Source: Gammaproteobacteria bacterium
Lineage (GTDB): Bacteria; Pseudomonadota; Gammaproteobacteria; DSM-16500
DNA length: 64,000 nucleotides
Direction: 5' to 3'
Assembly: GCA_021325575.1 (NCBI GenBank)
Contig: JAJPGW010000010.1
Coordinates: 186,001-250,000, forward strand
This document shows, piece by piece, positions 27,801 to 35,560 of the stretch. The position numbers and the translations under genes are program-made. A model generated the notes under the pieces. It ran no database searches. It was not told the origin of the DNA and was given only the letters and a program-made list of their open reading frames with translations. Positions within the stretch are counted from its first letter, which is position 1, and every line of letters begins with the position of its first letter.

Positions 27801-28435
27801 ATGTATCGCATAGTGTATTTGGAGCGAAAAAAATGCTGGCTCAGCATAAATATGATGGGTTGCTGCTGGATTTGCTTTTACCTGATCAAGATGGTATTTC
27901 ATTTGTAAGAGAATTGAGAAAAAATCCAAACACCTATAATTTACCGATTATTGTCGTTTCCATTATTAGTGAAACGGGAAAATCATTATTAAAAGGCGAA
28001 GCCATATCCGTTGTCGATTGGATAGAAAAACCGATTGATTTTAATAAATTATTAAAATCCATTGAACGGATAAAAAAAGTCGACAAGAAAACAATGCCCT
28101 CTATTTTGCATGTGGAAGATGATCAGGCCATGCAGGATCTGGTTGCTGAAGTATTGCGAGAACACGCTGAGGTGATTGGTGCAAAGACCTTACGGGCGGC
28201 GCTCGATCAACTTGCTAAAAGACAATTTGATCTGACCATTTTGGATTTGATTTTGCCGGATGGCAATGGTGTTGAATTGTTGCCTTTTTTGGGCAAGAAA
28301 AAAATCCCGGTGATTGTGCTCTCTTCCATGAAATTAGATCCGGGCTATGCACAATACGTGCTTCAGTCTTTTGTAAAATCAGAAACATCGGATCAACAAT
28401 TGTTGGATTTGGTAAAAAAAGCAATCAGAAAATAA
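24875..28435 (+). CDS. Hybrid sensor histidine kinase (TM-PAS-GAF-PAS-HisKA-HATPase-REC-REC)
   Basis: A 1186-residue kinase. Residues 1-~275 hold about eight hydrophobic segments (integral-membrane sensor). A PAS domain at ~297-415 ends in the PAC-type DVTERKK, a GAF domain spans ~420-580, and a second PAS ~590-700 ends DISERKK. HisKA has His713 in VSHELRTP, and the ATPase shows NLISNAVKF, DNGEGIP and GTGLGLS. Two receiver domains follow, with acidic pockets and acceptor Asp999 (LLLDLLLPDQDG) and Asp1124 (ILDLILPDGNG). It heads a three-gene operon whose next members are a lone receiver and an HPt protein, giving the parts of a multi-step phosphorelay. Signal unknown. Confidence 0.93.
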   Translation: MSTLFRKLPSLTLFFFGLIVITGWIIKFTPFVQFDSDFSPVTFNSGLCFIITGVTLYLYSHSLFKTLQILLGGVLALFVSLSIIENIFNINLGIDEFFVQSWLKFYKETPGRMALNTSITFFITGILFVLLQYTQNRKIAIVVEILIYSILLIGLIGLTGYLFEAELLYSWSNYTLMSLPSAICFVLLALGLWYSWRNDPHSIAWYQGHEDLKIILLTSEIIFSLALIVGLTSYLSALEIQTFKNKLNLLKIVPFVIAALGLGALLLRVGVMPLIRGLITTEEKLLKLNEKLQETQERYDLAMYGSQVGLWDWVVGTDEVYYSSYFKKMLGYEDHEWPNTKTMFDKVLHPDDYERVYDAVAQHIEKKIPFNIEYRLLTKSGVYHWYQAVGKVFWNELGIPDRMAGSLIDVTERKKTQSLQSVQYLITRLLAEASTIQEVAPKLIRTMCEGLNWDCGCMWMINSQSQRLNCMGIWSNPTLDLLEFIKVTTKLELKPEQGLPGKVWTSGKSHYIHELQEAKDFSRKKEAENVGLHSAFLLPIQFGFKMVGVIEFYSREKQFNDELMLKMMESLAPQIAQFIQRKSLENELRDSEAHKSAILASAPDSIITVDDQGKIMSWNPQSEIMFGFAPNELNQKSIDELVPDLSNQLSGIEYKGPIERTAIQKLGDELAVELTISGMIVNEEHRYVIIIRDISERKKIESLKNEFVSVVSHELRTPLTSIRGSLGLILGGAVGEFSEKIKDLLEIANNNCDRLLLLINDILDIEKIEANRITIEFETIDLNELLRQAIKINQPFAEKYSVKLELQEKARGVKVSGDPERLMQVITNLISNAVKFSPPRERVMIVISTREKQAQVSVHDNGEGIPEEFQSRVFQKFSQADTSSSRAKGGTGLGLSITKAIIEKLGGTIHFESNKNSGTTFYFDLPLWQGESKVFPVDEKLTENILHQKKLLICEDDVSQAEYLQSLLESANYSVHVSHSVFGAKKMLAQHKYDGLLLDLLLPDQDGISFVRELRKNPNTYNLPIIVVSIISETGKSLLKGEAISVVDWIEKPIDFNKLLKSIERIKKVDKKTMPSILHVEDDQAMQDLVAEVLREHAEVIGAKTLRAALDQLAKRQFDLTILDLILPDGNGVELLPFLGKKKIPVIVLSSMKLDPGYAQYVLQSFVKSETSDQQLLDLVKKAIRK

Positions 28436-28447
28436 AAGGATGGGAGA

Positions 28448-28852
28448 ATGATGCCAATGCCAAATAAACCGTTAAACAAAATTCTCTACGCAGAAGATGA
28501 GATGGACATTCAGATGATTGCGAAAATAGCACTCGAGCAGATAGGTGGTTTTACAGTTCGCTATTGCAAATCAGGCCAGGAGGTTTTGTCTAGCGCCGGA
28601 GAATTTTTGCCGGATTTATTTTTGTTGGATGTCATGATGCCTGGAATGGATGGACCTGAGTTATTAAATAAATTAAGAAAAAATAAACTGTTTCAGCCAA
28701 TTCCAGCTATTTTTATCACTGCGAAAATACAACCCAATGAAATTGAAGAATATAAAAAAATGGGTGTGTTAGGCGTGATTGCAAAACCGTTTGATCCGAT
28801 GACGCTGGCAGATCAACTTAAAGCCCTCTGGAATAAGCAATATGGAAAATAA
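28448..28852 (+). CDS. Single-domain response regulator (CheY-like)
   Basis: A 134-residue receiver with no output domain. It has the acidic pair in YAEDEMD, acceptor Asp61 in FLLDVMMPGMDG, the Thr of FITAK and the conserved Lys-Pro of VIAKPFDP. Starts 12 bases after the hybrid kinase, with AAGGA eight bases ahead of the first ATG (a second ATG follows directly). It overlaps the next gene by 11 bases. Probably a mobile phosphoryl carrier or allosteric output between the kinase and the HPt protein. Confidence 0.9.
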   Translation: MMPMPNKPLNKILYAEDEMDIQMIAKIALEQIGGFTVRYCKSGQEVLSSAGEFLPDLFLLDVMMPGMDGPELLNKLRKNKLFQPIPAIFITAKIQPNEIEEYKKMGVLGVIAKPFDPMTLADQLKALWNKQYGK

Positions 28853-29990
28853 AATTTACGAAAAATTACAGGCTCTGTTAGAAGATTATACCAAAAAATT
28901 GCCTGGCAAACTGGAAGTATTGCAGCAGCAATGGAAATCGCTGCAGAAAACTTTTTCTAAAAGGCATTTTAAAGATTTTCATCGCGAAGCCCACTCGCTC
29001 ACGGGTTCAGCGGGGACTTATGGTTTTTCTCAACTAAGTATTGCGGCAAGAGAACTCGAGATTATTTTAAAATCATTGCTTATTAAGGATAAATTGACAT
29101 CAGAAGATGAATTAGCCATTTCACAATCACTTGATAAACTGATTCACACACCATTAATACACGATGAAAAAACGTTTGATGCGTTCCAACCTTATCCTAC
29201 CAATAAAATAATATATGTACTGGATAAAGATGAAAAATGGATTACGACATTAGAAAGTGATTTCAGAAGTTCTCGTTATCAATTATTGCATCTTAAACAA
29301 TTTTCAGATTTGTTAAAATTAATGGCACATCAATCACCCTATATTTTGATTATTAATACGGATTGCATCAATGATGATGAAATCAAACAATTGGCGGCGC
29401 TAGGGTGGGGCGGTGAAAAATCGCAAACCAAACCTGTTTTGCCAGAACAACTGATTAAAGCGGTAAAATCTCGTGTGAAAAACGCAGAAATTTTTACGGA
29501 TCATATTGCCTACGACAGTTTAACGGGTGTCTTAAACCATAGCCGCATATTACATCAACTCGAAGCAGAATTGCGTCTTGTTGAAACGGCGCAACAATTG
29601 TTGGCGTTTGTGATGATTGATATTGATGGTTTAGAAAACATTAATAAACAGCATGGCCGTGCGATGGGCGACCAAGTCTTGCGTCAATTCGCGCATCTTT
29701 TAACGTCGCGTTTACGTAAAACGGATTATCTAGGCCGCTATGAGGGTGAACAATTTGCGCTGGTTTTGCCAAATATCACTGCTGCTCAAAGTAAAAAATT
29801 GCTCGAGGAATTATGTGAAAAATTTTCGCAAATCCCTTTTTTAAGCGAACCTTCAGCATTTTCCGTTACATTTAGCGCGGGGATTGCTACTTTTCCGGAA
29901 TATCAAAGTTCAATCGATCTAATTCAAGCCTCCGAAAGGGCATTATCACAAGCAAAAAAACAAGGAAAAAATCAAGTAGTAGCAATTTAA
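28842..29990 (+). CDS. HPt / pseudo-receiver / degenerate GGDEF protein
   Basis: A 382-residue protein. Residues ~10-95 are an HPt domain with phospho-accepting His51 in AHSLTGSAGTYG. Residues ~120-215 look like a truncated receiver (IIYVLDKDEKW, a lone Asp in LIINTDCINDDE, TKPVLPEQL). Residues ~222-382 are a GGDEF domain (AYDSLTGVLNHSR, VMIDIDGLENINKQHG), but the signature is YEGEQF (301-305 E-G-E-Q-F) instead of GGDEF/GGEEF. With the metal-binding Glu changed to Gln and the first Gly to Glu, diguanylate cyclase activity is doubtful; a nucleotide-sensing or docking role is possible. Translation is coupled to the lone receiver by an 11-base overlap. Confidence 0.85.
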   Translation: MENKIYEKLQALLEDYTKKLPGKLEVLQQQWKSLQKTFSKRHFKDFHREAHSLTGSAGTYGFSQLSIAARELEIILKSLLIKDKLTSEDELAISQSLDKLIHTPLIHDEKTFDAFQPYPTNKIIYVLDKDEKWITTLESDFRSSRYQLLHLKQFSDLLKLMAHQSPYILIINTDCINDDEIKQLAALGWGGEKSQTKPVLPEQLIKAVKSRVKNAEIFTDHIAYDSLTGVLNHSRILHQLEAELRLVETAQQLLAFVMIDIDGLENINKQHGRAMGDQVLRQFAHLLTSRLRKTDYLGRYEGEQFALVLPNITAAQSKKLLEELCEKFSQIPFLSEPSAFSVTFSAGIATFPEYQSSIDLIQASERALSQAKKQGKNQVVAI

Positions 29991-30000
29991 CAAAACTACT

Positions 30001-30096
30001 CGTCATTGCGAGGCGCGAAGCGCCGAAGCAATCTCTCTAACAAACCCCAAGCCTCAGTTAAAAAGATTGCTTCGTCGCTTCGCGCCTCGCAATGAC
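30001..30096. repeat. Cloverleaf-type palindromic repeat, copy 5 (expanded central loop)
   Basis: Conserved outer stem; the left arm is a strong self-hairpin (GGCGC GAA GCGCC). The central GAAGCAATCT / AGATTGCTTC stem holds an enlarged loop (CTCTAACAAACCCCAAGCCT and following) instead of a few bases. The right arm is TCGCTTCGCG. Confidence 0.85.
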
Positions 30097-30119
30097 TGAT
30101 TAATTATTACACAGATTCT

Positions 30120-30136
30120 CTTAAGATTATTTTAAT
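30120..30136 (+). promoter_or_regulatory. PmrA-type direct repeat
   Basis: CTTAAG-ATTAT-TTTAAT fits YTTAAK-N5-YTTAAK exactly (published PmrA box form) and matches 14 of 18 of the cTTAATatT-N2-cTTAATatT form reported for Legionella/Coxiella effector promoters. It lies 61 bases before the start of an orphan effector-like gene. Confidence 0.5.
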
Positions 30137-30197
30137 CATTTTCCATTAGATTACTTCAGATACATATGAATTCCATTCATATAAAAACGAGGATTTT

Positions 30198-31799
30198 ATG
30201 GCTTTCACCGTTAAAAATTTTTTTAAACAGCTCTGGAAAGACTCTACTAGAACGAGTTGTCATTACTCACATAGATGGCATGAAGGTCTGCATCATGAGT
30301 ATGGTTTTGATGTAAACGTAAAGGAATTAGCAGCAGCAGACCTAAACCGATTTCATAAAGAAAGAAAAGAAGCAGAAAAACAGTTATCTGATCCAGCCAA
30401 CTCAGGTCATGTGGTTGTCGAACCTCCAAAATCCTATCATATTAAAAAACAAGGATCCGCAAAATATCGAGGCTGGAATATTATTCATGTCGGTCATTTA
30501 ATTCCGATGGGTATTCGACAAGGAGTGAATGGGGTAATCGATTTTATTGATTATCATCGACCCGCCAAAAATTTTCTTCCTTTACTTTGTAAAGGTGTGA
30601 TGCATGTCTTAGGTCTTGGCTTTAATATTTTGTCGGGCTTTTCCACTTTTTTAAAATGGAGTTTTCATTTTTTAGGTTTGGGTTGTTCTATTTTAGGTGG
30701 CCCTTTGCGCCCTTTAGGAAAGCTATTTGATGGCTTAAGCGTTGCGTTCGATTATTGTAGCAAAGCATGTAACAAAGCGGCTTCAACATTGCATAGTGCA
30801 GGCAAATATTTTAATCAATTTTTAAGTACAAAACGTACTGTTATGGCGCACGATAAAATAATTTATCCTAGTACTGGCCCCGTTTTTACTTTTGTTAAAG
30901 GTGCAGTTAATTTTCTTTTTGGTGTATTTGTTCAATTTCCCCTTTATCTCATTTGTTCAAAAGCTCTTGGTGACCAAACGATAGATAAAGCAATCGATTG
31001 TTGTTCTGGAACAAAAGTTGAAATCGTTGAATTAGCAGGAACGGATTTTTTAGCTGAAACGTTATTGAAACGCAAAACAAAAAATGGGCATAAAAAACAA
31101 CAATCACGATGTGATATCGATGCGATACTGAAATCAAAATCCAACGCTCAAATGGAAATGGTTCCCCTTAGCCCAAGACCTCTGCAACCCGATGAAAAAG
31201 ATCAAGTCGTTGCGGTAGAAATCAAAAATCCTGAACCAAGCGCTCCAAAACTTAAAAGAGCACAAACTGCATTTATAAAATCACCGCGTCCAGCGATTAC
31301 TGTACAAGCAACAACAAGACACAAAAGAACACGAACAGTGGGAAAAAAAGATTCCCACATTGATTCAAAGAGCCAATCCAGCAGCGGCAACAAAATGGGT
31401 TCTAATTCCGGAGAAATGAAAGCAGGATCCAGCAGCGGAGCGAATGTCGTCCATCGAATTGATTTAACCAAGGTAAAACAGGGTTCACACAGTGGTGGCA
31501 TCGCATCCCGACTATCAAACAGCGGCACTCCACACAGTGGGAAACCCAAACCGCCTTCAGACAGTGGCCCTGCAGCAGATAATAATAAAAAAAGACCGCC
31601 GCGAATGTCCGTAGTTCACAAACCGGGGACACCTCGTTCTCCGGGTAGTCCTGCCCGAGGATATAACGCATTAAATCGCCCTCCAGTTAAATTATTCGAT
31701 GGTTCAATTACGCCCCCGGCGAATCCAGGTGCTGTTAATCAAGAGAATTCTCCAAAACTTTCAGGAGTTGAATTAGTAACAAGACAGGCGTCGGCGTGA
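30198..31799 (+). CDS. Orphan effector-like protein with hydrophobic centre and Ser/Pro/Lys-rich tail
   Basis: A 533-residue protein I cannot assign. The N-terminal ~100 residues are polar and basic with no signal peptide. Residues ~105-190 and ~225-260 contain several moderately hydrophobic, Gly/Cys-rich stretches (FHFLGLGCSILGG, FLFGVFVQFPLYLICS), probably membrane-associating. From ~310 to the end it is low-complexity, rich in Ser, Gly, Pro and Lys (SSGNKMGSNSGEM, repeated SGxPHSG-like units), likely disordered. GAGGATTTT precedes the ATG. The lack of a Sec signal, the central hydrophobic helices and the PmrA-like box suggest a type IV effector; this is inference. Confidence 0.65.
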   Translation: MAFTVKNFFKQLWKDSTRTSCHYSHRWHEGLHHEYGFDVNVKELAAADLNRFHKERKEAEKQLSDPANSGHVVVEPPKSYHIKKQGSAKYRGWNIIHVGHLIPMGIRQGVNGVIDFIDYHRPAKNFLPLLCKGVMHVLGLGFNILSGFSTFLKWSFHFLGLGCSILGGPLRPLGKLFDGLSVAFDYCSKACNKAASTLHSAGKYFNQFLSTKRTVMAHDKIIYPSTGPVFTFVKGAVNFLFGVFVQFPLYLICSKALGDQTIDKAIDCCSGTKVEIVELAGTDFLAETLLKRKTKNGHKKQQSRCDIDAILKSKSNAQMEMVPLSPRPLQPDEKDQVVAVEIKNPEPSAPKLKRAQTAFIKSPRPAITVQATTRHKRTRTVGKKDSHIDSKSQSSSGNKMGSNSGEMKAGSSSGANVVHRIDLTKVKQGSHSGGIASRLSNSGTPHSGKPKPPSDSGPAADNNKKRPPRMSVVHKPGTPRSPGSPARGYNALNRPPVKLFDGSITPPANPGAVNQENSPKLSGVELVTRQASA

Positions 31800-31907
31800 A
31801 ATTTTTTCGAACAATTAAATTTGCTTTTGGCGTCTCTGAATCAGTCTGTTGTTGAAAATGCTGGTTTTTATTAGGAAGCTGCGCAGACTCTAAAAATTCA
31901 TTAGTAA

Positions 31908-33038
31908 TTACTCAAACAATTTAACATATTCGCTAAATAAAAAAACTCTATTGCGCTTATAACCCGTTATCTCTACTAAGATTCCTAAACGAATAAAATC
32001 ATCAATTAAGCGCAAAACGGCTGGCAAGCTAATCGAAAATGCTTCTCCAACATCTTTACTATCAACTATTGGTTGGCGATATAAATAATGAAGAAAGTTT
32101 TGAGCTAATTTGGTTTTTTTACCTAAGGTTAGAATTTTATTCTCACATTGACTTCTCAAGGTAATAATCGATTTAAAGGTTTGAATTGAATTTTCTGAAG
32201 TTTGCCTAACTCCTTCTAAAAAAAATTTAATCCATTGTGTTATGTCATCATGAGTGCGAACACGAGTTAAATTGTCGTAATACAAAGTTTTATGCTTTTC
32301 AAAAAAAACAGATAAATATAAAGTTGGCTTTACTAATAACTGTTGGCTCACTAAATATAATGTAATTAAAAGACGCCCTAATCTACCATTTCCATCCAGA
32401 AAAGGATGAATTGTTTCAAATTGATAATGTGCAATTGCAATTTTAACTAACAATGGGATAGGAAAATTTTCATCATTTAAAAAATACTCTAGATCGCTCA
32501 TTAAATCGGGCACCACTTCATAAGGTGGAGGTATAAAAACTGCATCACTAATTGAAGCGCCGCCAATCCAATTCTGGCTTTTTCTATATTCGCCGGGTTG
32601 CTTATGCTTCCCGCGGACACCTTGTAATAGAATTTTATGTGTATCCTTTAACAATCGACCGGAAACGGGTAATTTATTTAATGCTTCGACAGCACTATTC
32701 ATAGCTTTAATATAATTCTGCACCTCTTCCCAATCGTCTTTTTTTTCGGGGTCAATATATTCAATTTTCTGAAGTGCTTCTTCAATGTTGGTTTGTGTAC
32801 CTTCAATGCGGCTACTCGATGTTGCTTCTTTGTTTACGTGCATTTTAATAAAAAAATCAACATCGGGAATTAATTGGGAGAACGCATTCAGCTCACCCAA
32901 TTTATTGTCAGCCTGACTTAACAGCAATGATAAATTGCCATCATTTATCTCCCAATCGTGATTGATAATGGAGGGCATAAAGCTTTTATATTTAAATTGT
33001 TGCTTATAACTACCTGATTTATATTGATTTAAATCCAT
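31908..33038 (-). CDS. Fic-domain adenylyltransferase, class II (N-terminal inhibitory helix)
   Basis: A 376-residue Fic protein. The core motif HPFLDGNGRLGR (~211-222) is intact, with catalytic His and the nucleotide-binding Gly/Asn/Arg. Upstream is the auto-inhibitory helix motif S-x-x-x-E-G in SSRIEG (~75-80), placing it in class II. The N-terminal Fic_N region and a C-terminal winged-helix-like segment (DSKDVGEAFSISLPAVLRLI) complete it. I chose ATG 33038, with AGG at a fitting distance; a GTG nine bases earlier is also in frame. It would transfer AMP to a protein hydroxyl once inhibition is relieved. The helix-turn-helix tail suggests DNA binding or autoregulation. Target unknown. Confidence 0.9.
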   Translation of the reverse strand: MDLNQYKSGSYKQQFKYKSFMPSIINHDWEINDGNLSLLLSQADNKLGELNAFSQLIPDVDFFIKMHVNKEATSSSRIEGTQTNIEEALQKIEYIDPEKKDDWEEVQNYIKAMNSAVEALNKLPVSGRLLKDTHKILLQGVRGKHKQPGEYRKSQNWIGGASISDAVFIPPPYEVVPDLMSDLEYFLNDENFPIPLLVKIAIAHYQFETIHPFLDGNGRLGRLLITLYLVSQQLLVKPTLYLSVFFEKHKTLYYDNLTRVRTHDDITQWIKFFLEGVRQTSENSIQTFKSIITLRSQCENKILTLGKKTKLAQNFLHYLYRQPIVDSKDVGEAFSISLPAVLRLIDDFIRLGILVEITGYKRNRVFLFSEYVKLFE

Positions 33039-33059
33039 AAGAGGCACCTAAAATGGGAT

Positions 33060-33179
33060 GTAATTATACTTATTCATAATAATATTTAATTTGTTTCATG
33101 TTATTATTATACTATCATAATTACACTTTATCAACATTATGTAATTACAATATACCATAATTGCATTTTGTCAATTAAA
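33060..33179. promoter_or_regulatory. AT-rich repeat cluster upstream of fic
   Basis: Two ~24-bp direct repeats start CATAATTACACTTT (33116) and CATAATTGCATTTT (33156), 40 bases apart. GTAATTAT (33060-33067) and ATAATTAC (33117-33124) form an inverted pair, and a further GTAATTAC occurs at 33141. The cluster sits in the gap between the divergent fic and Bax-inhibitor-like genes and looks like operator sites. Confidence 0.4.
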
Positions 33180-33271
33180 CTCAGTAGACGGTTATGTATA
33201 AAATTTGATAATATGCTGCCTAAATAATTTACCAAATAGAGTAATATGTTTATTTAAAACAAGAGAAAACT

Positions 33272-33982
33272 ATGCAAAACATGCCAGAAGATTTTAACGT
33301 TTATTACCAAAGAAAAATGCCTGTCACCCGCGATTTATTGCAAAACATGAGTTTCGTTTATTTTTGGATGGTACTAGGCTTAGTGGTTACGGGATTATCA
33401 GCCTGGTTTGTTAACGCGCATCCGGATTTTCAAGAAACGATTATGACGAATGTGGTATTTTTCAGTTTATTGATTGCGCAATTGTCTCTGGTTTTTATTT
33501 TCTCTCGCACTTGTAACAATTGCAATTTTCCACTCGCTTTTTTAATGTTTATTACTATTACGGCATTAACGGGTATTAGTTTAAGCACGATATTTCTAGT
33601 TTTTAAATTACCGAGCATCGTGACAATTCTGATGAGCACAGCGTTTGCTTTTTTTGGATTGACGATTTTTGGATTCTTAACGAAATATGATTTAGGTCCA
33701 ATCGGCACGTTTTGTTTTTCGGGATTAATCGGTTTAGTGGGTTTGCTCATTCTTTCGTTATTTATTCCTGATTTAAGAACAGATATGGCGAGTGTGGCTT
33801 ATGGTGTATTGGGCGTGCTGATTTTTTCTGGATTAACCGCATTTGATGTTCAAAAAATCCAAAAAAACTTGGCGCAAGAACCTCAGTCTTCAACAAGATC
33901 GCTGAAAGGCGCGCTGACTTTATATTTAGATTTCATCAATTTATTTCTCAGTCTGTTAAGAATCTTTGGTAAACGAAAATGA
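33272..33982 (+). CDS. Bax inhibitor-1 / YccA-family membrane protein
   Basis: A 236-residue protein with about seven hydrophobic segments and the BI-1/TMBIM pattern: an N-terminal polar stretch, central GLTIFGFLTKYDLGPIG, and the C-terminal FSGLTAFDVQKIQK, corresponding to the family signature containing the pH-sensing Asp. Bacterial members form calcium-leak channels or regulate membrane proteolysis (YccA inhibits FtsH). First gene of a four-gene operon; the stop overlaps the next start as ATGA. The ribosome site (AAGAGAAAACT) is acceptable. Confidence 0.85.
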   Translation: MQNMPEDFNVYYQRKMPVTRDLLQNMSFVYFWMVLGLVVTGLSAWFVNAHPDFQETIMTNVVFFSLLIAQLSLVFIFSRTCNNCNFPLAFLMFITITALTGISLSTIFLVFKLPSIVTILMSTAFAFFGLTIFGFLTKYDLGPIGTFCFSGLIGLVGLLILSLFIPDLRTDMASVAYGVLGVLIFSGLTAFDVQKIQKNLAQEPQSSTRSLKGALTLYLDFINLFLSLLRIFGKRK

Positions 33983-35151
33983 ATACGGTCAATGAAATTC
34001 AATGGGAACATGTATTAACAGATGATGAAAAGGCGCGGATTAATCCGTTGCGTCGAATTTTGAAAATTTTTATCTGTGCTGGGATTTTAACAGCCCTTAC
34101 TGCTTTTAGCATTTTGAATAGTGTTCAACCATTAAGAAAAATCACTGATACGATAAGTTTTTTGGATATTATCTGGTTGATTGTTGCAGCGATATTATTT
34201 TTAATGGGCATCATTCGATTAATACAATATTATTTTTTACCGAGTTATTTAAAAAAAGTGCCTGATAAAATCGTTTCACATTTTCATATGGATGATGATG
34301 GCTTTATTTTGCAAATTGAAAACGAAATTCTTGCTAAATGTTTTTATAGTCAAATTAATAAAATTCAGGTGAATAGCTCTTATATACAACTTGATTTTCA
34401 GAATGCGCCATCGCGAGCATTATTTTTTTCCAAAAACGATGAGGGGAATGTTTCTCGGGAAGCATTTTTAGAAATTTTGAAGCAAAAAATGGATACGGCG
34501 CCGGAAGTTGAAATCAAAATCAAGAAAAAACTCTCATCAATTCAAAAAATCTCGTTAGCATTTGCATTTTTGACAGTTTGTGTTTTTATTTTTTTTGCCA
34601 CAACTCTCGTTAATTCCAAAAATGGAAAAACATCGTGGACGCAAACTATTACCATTTATATCATGGAAACATATGCTAAGTATGGTTCTGCGCAGGATAA
34701 ATGTAATGTTGGTTATTATTATGATTCGGGCACCATACTTCCACAAAATTATGCAAAAGCAGCTGCGTGGTATCGTAAAGCGGCTGACTTAGGTTACTCA
34801 TATGCCCAATCGAATTTGGCTGGGTTGTATCATAAAGGATTAGGGGTCGAGCAAGACGATAAAAAAGCATTTGCATGGTCAATGAAAGCGGCTCGGCAAG
34901 GAAATGAATATGCGGAATTACAGCTTGCTTATGCCTATTTAGAAGGAAAGGGAACCAAACCCGATGTAATAAAAGCTTATGCGTGGTTGAATTTGGAATT
35001 ATTAAATAAAAAAAGTACTCCTAAATTGTATTCAGTAGCACTTAAAGCGCAAGCTTCTATGAAAAAAATAATGACAGAAGAAGAAATCGCAGAAGCCGAA
35101 GCGCTTTCAAAAACATTAGTCACCCATCCAAAAACTCAGGAGAATATATGA
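33979..35151 (+). CDS. Membrane-anchored Sel1-repeat protein
   Basis: A 390-residue protein. Hydrophobic segments at ~29-50 and ~62-82, then a polar ~110-residue domain with beta character, and a third segment at ~195-213. The remainder has three Sel1 repeats (AAAWYRKAADLGYSYAQSNL, KKAFAWSMKAARQGNEYAEL, IKAYAWLNLELLN), facing the periplasm or cytoplasm depending on topology. The soluble domain between the membrane segments is not recognised and resembles YcxB-like modules only loosely. Coupled to the BI-1 gene and to the next gene by ATGA overlaps on both sides, so all are made together. Confidence 0.7.
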   Translation: MNTVNEIQWEHVLTDDEKARINPLRRILKIFICAGILTALTAFSILNSVQPLRKITDTISFLDIIWLIVAAILFLMGIIRLIQYYFLPSYLKKVPDKIVSHFHMDDDGFILQIENEILAKCFYSQINKIQVNSSYIQLDFQNAPSRALFFSKNDEGNVSREAFLEILKQKMDTAPEVEIKIKKKLSSIQKISLAFAFLTVCVFIFFATTLVNSKNGKTSWTQTITIYIMETYAKYGSAQDKCNVGYYYDSGTILPQNYAKAAAWYRKAADLGYSYAQSNLAGLYHKGLGVEQDDKKAFAWSMKAARQGNEYAELQLAYAYLEGKGTKPDVIKAYAWLNLELLNKKSTPKLYSVALKAQASMKKIMTEEEIAEAEALSKTLVTHPKTQENI

Positions 35152-35555
35152 AACAGATTATTTCAATTTTATTTGCAAGTGTCATTTGCGGAAGCACTGC
35201 ATTTGCAGCGAATGATTTCATTCCATTTACAACAATCGATCAGGCCAAACAATATTGTCCTCCTATCAATGGATTAACCTTTACTGCAAATATTCCCACA
35301 CCGGATAGCGCTGGTGTTATCACAGGAAACAATCGCGTCACATTCGAAAGTTTTACCAATCCGCCTAAATCAGCAGGTCACCCACAAAATATGGATTCAA
35401 CGGGTTTAATCCAAGATGCCCAATTCCGTTTTGTTTCAGATCCTGCGCCAGGTAAGTATGGATATATGTCAAATGGCGTTGTGACTTGCTTCTATTCTTA
35501 TACTAGAATCACCGGAATTCAGTACCTATTAATCATGCGACAAAAAGGAGTTTAA
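35148..35555 (+). CDS. Small secreted protein of unknown function
   Basis: A 135-residue protein with a Sec signal peptide (MKQIISILFASVICGSTAFA, cleavage before AND). The mature part has two cysteines (QYCPPI near 42 and VVTCFYSY near 120) likely to be disulfide-bonded in the periplasm, and a beta-rich pattern (FTANIPTPDSAGVITGNNRV). From memory it resembles DUF3757-type small periplasmic proteins of Legionella; that is tentative. It overlaps the Sel1 gene as ATGA and precedes the triple-YbjQ gene by five bases. Confidence 0.65.
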   Translation: MKQIISILFASVICGSTAFAANDFIPFTTIDQAKQYCPPINGLTFTANIPTPDSAGVITGNNRVTFESFTNPPKSAGHPQNMDSTGLIQDAQFRFVSDPAPGKYGYMSNGVVTCFYSYTRITGIQYLLIMRQKGV

Positions 35556-35560
35556 AACGT

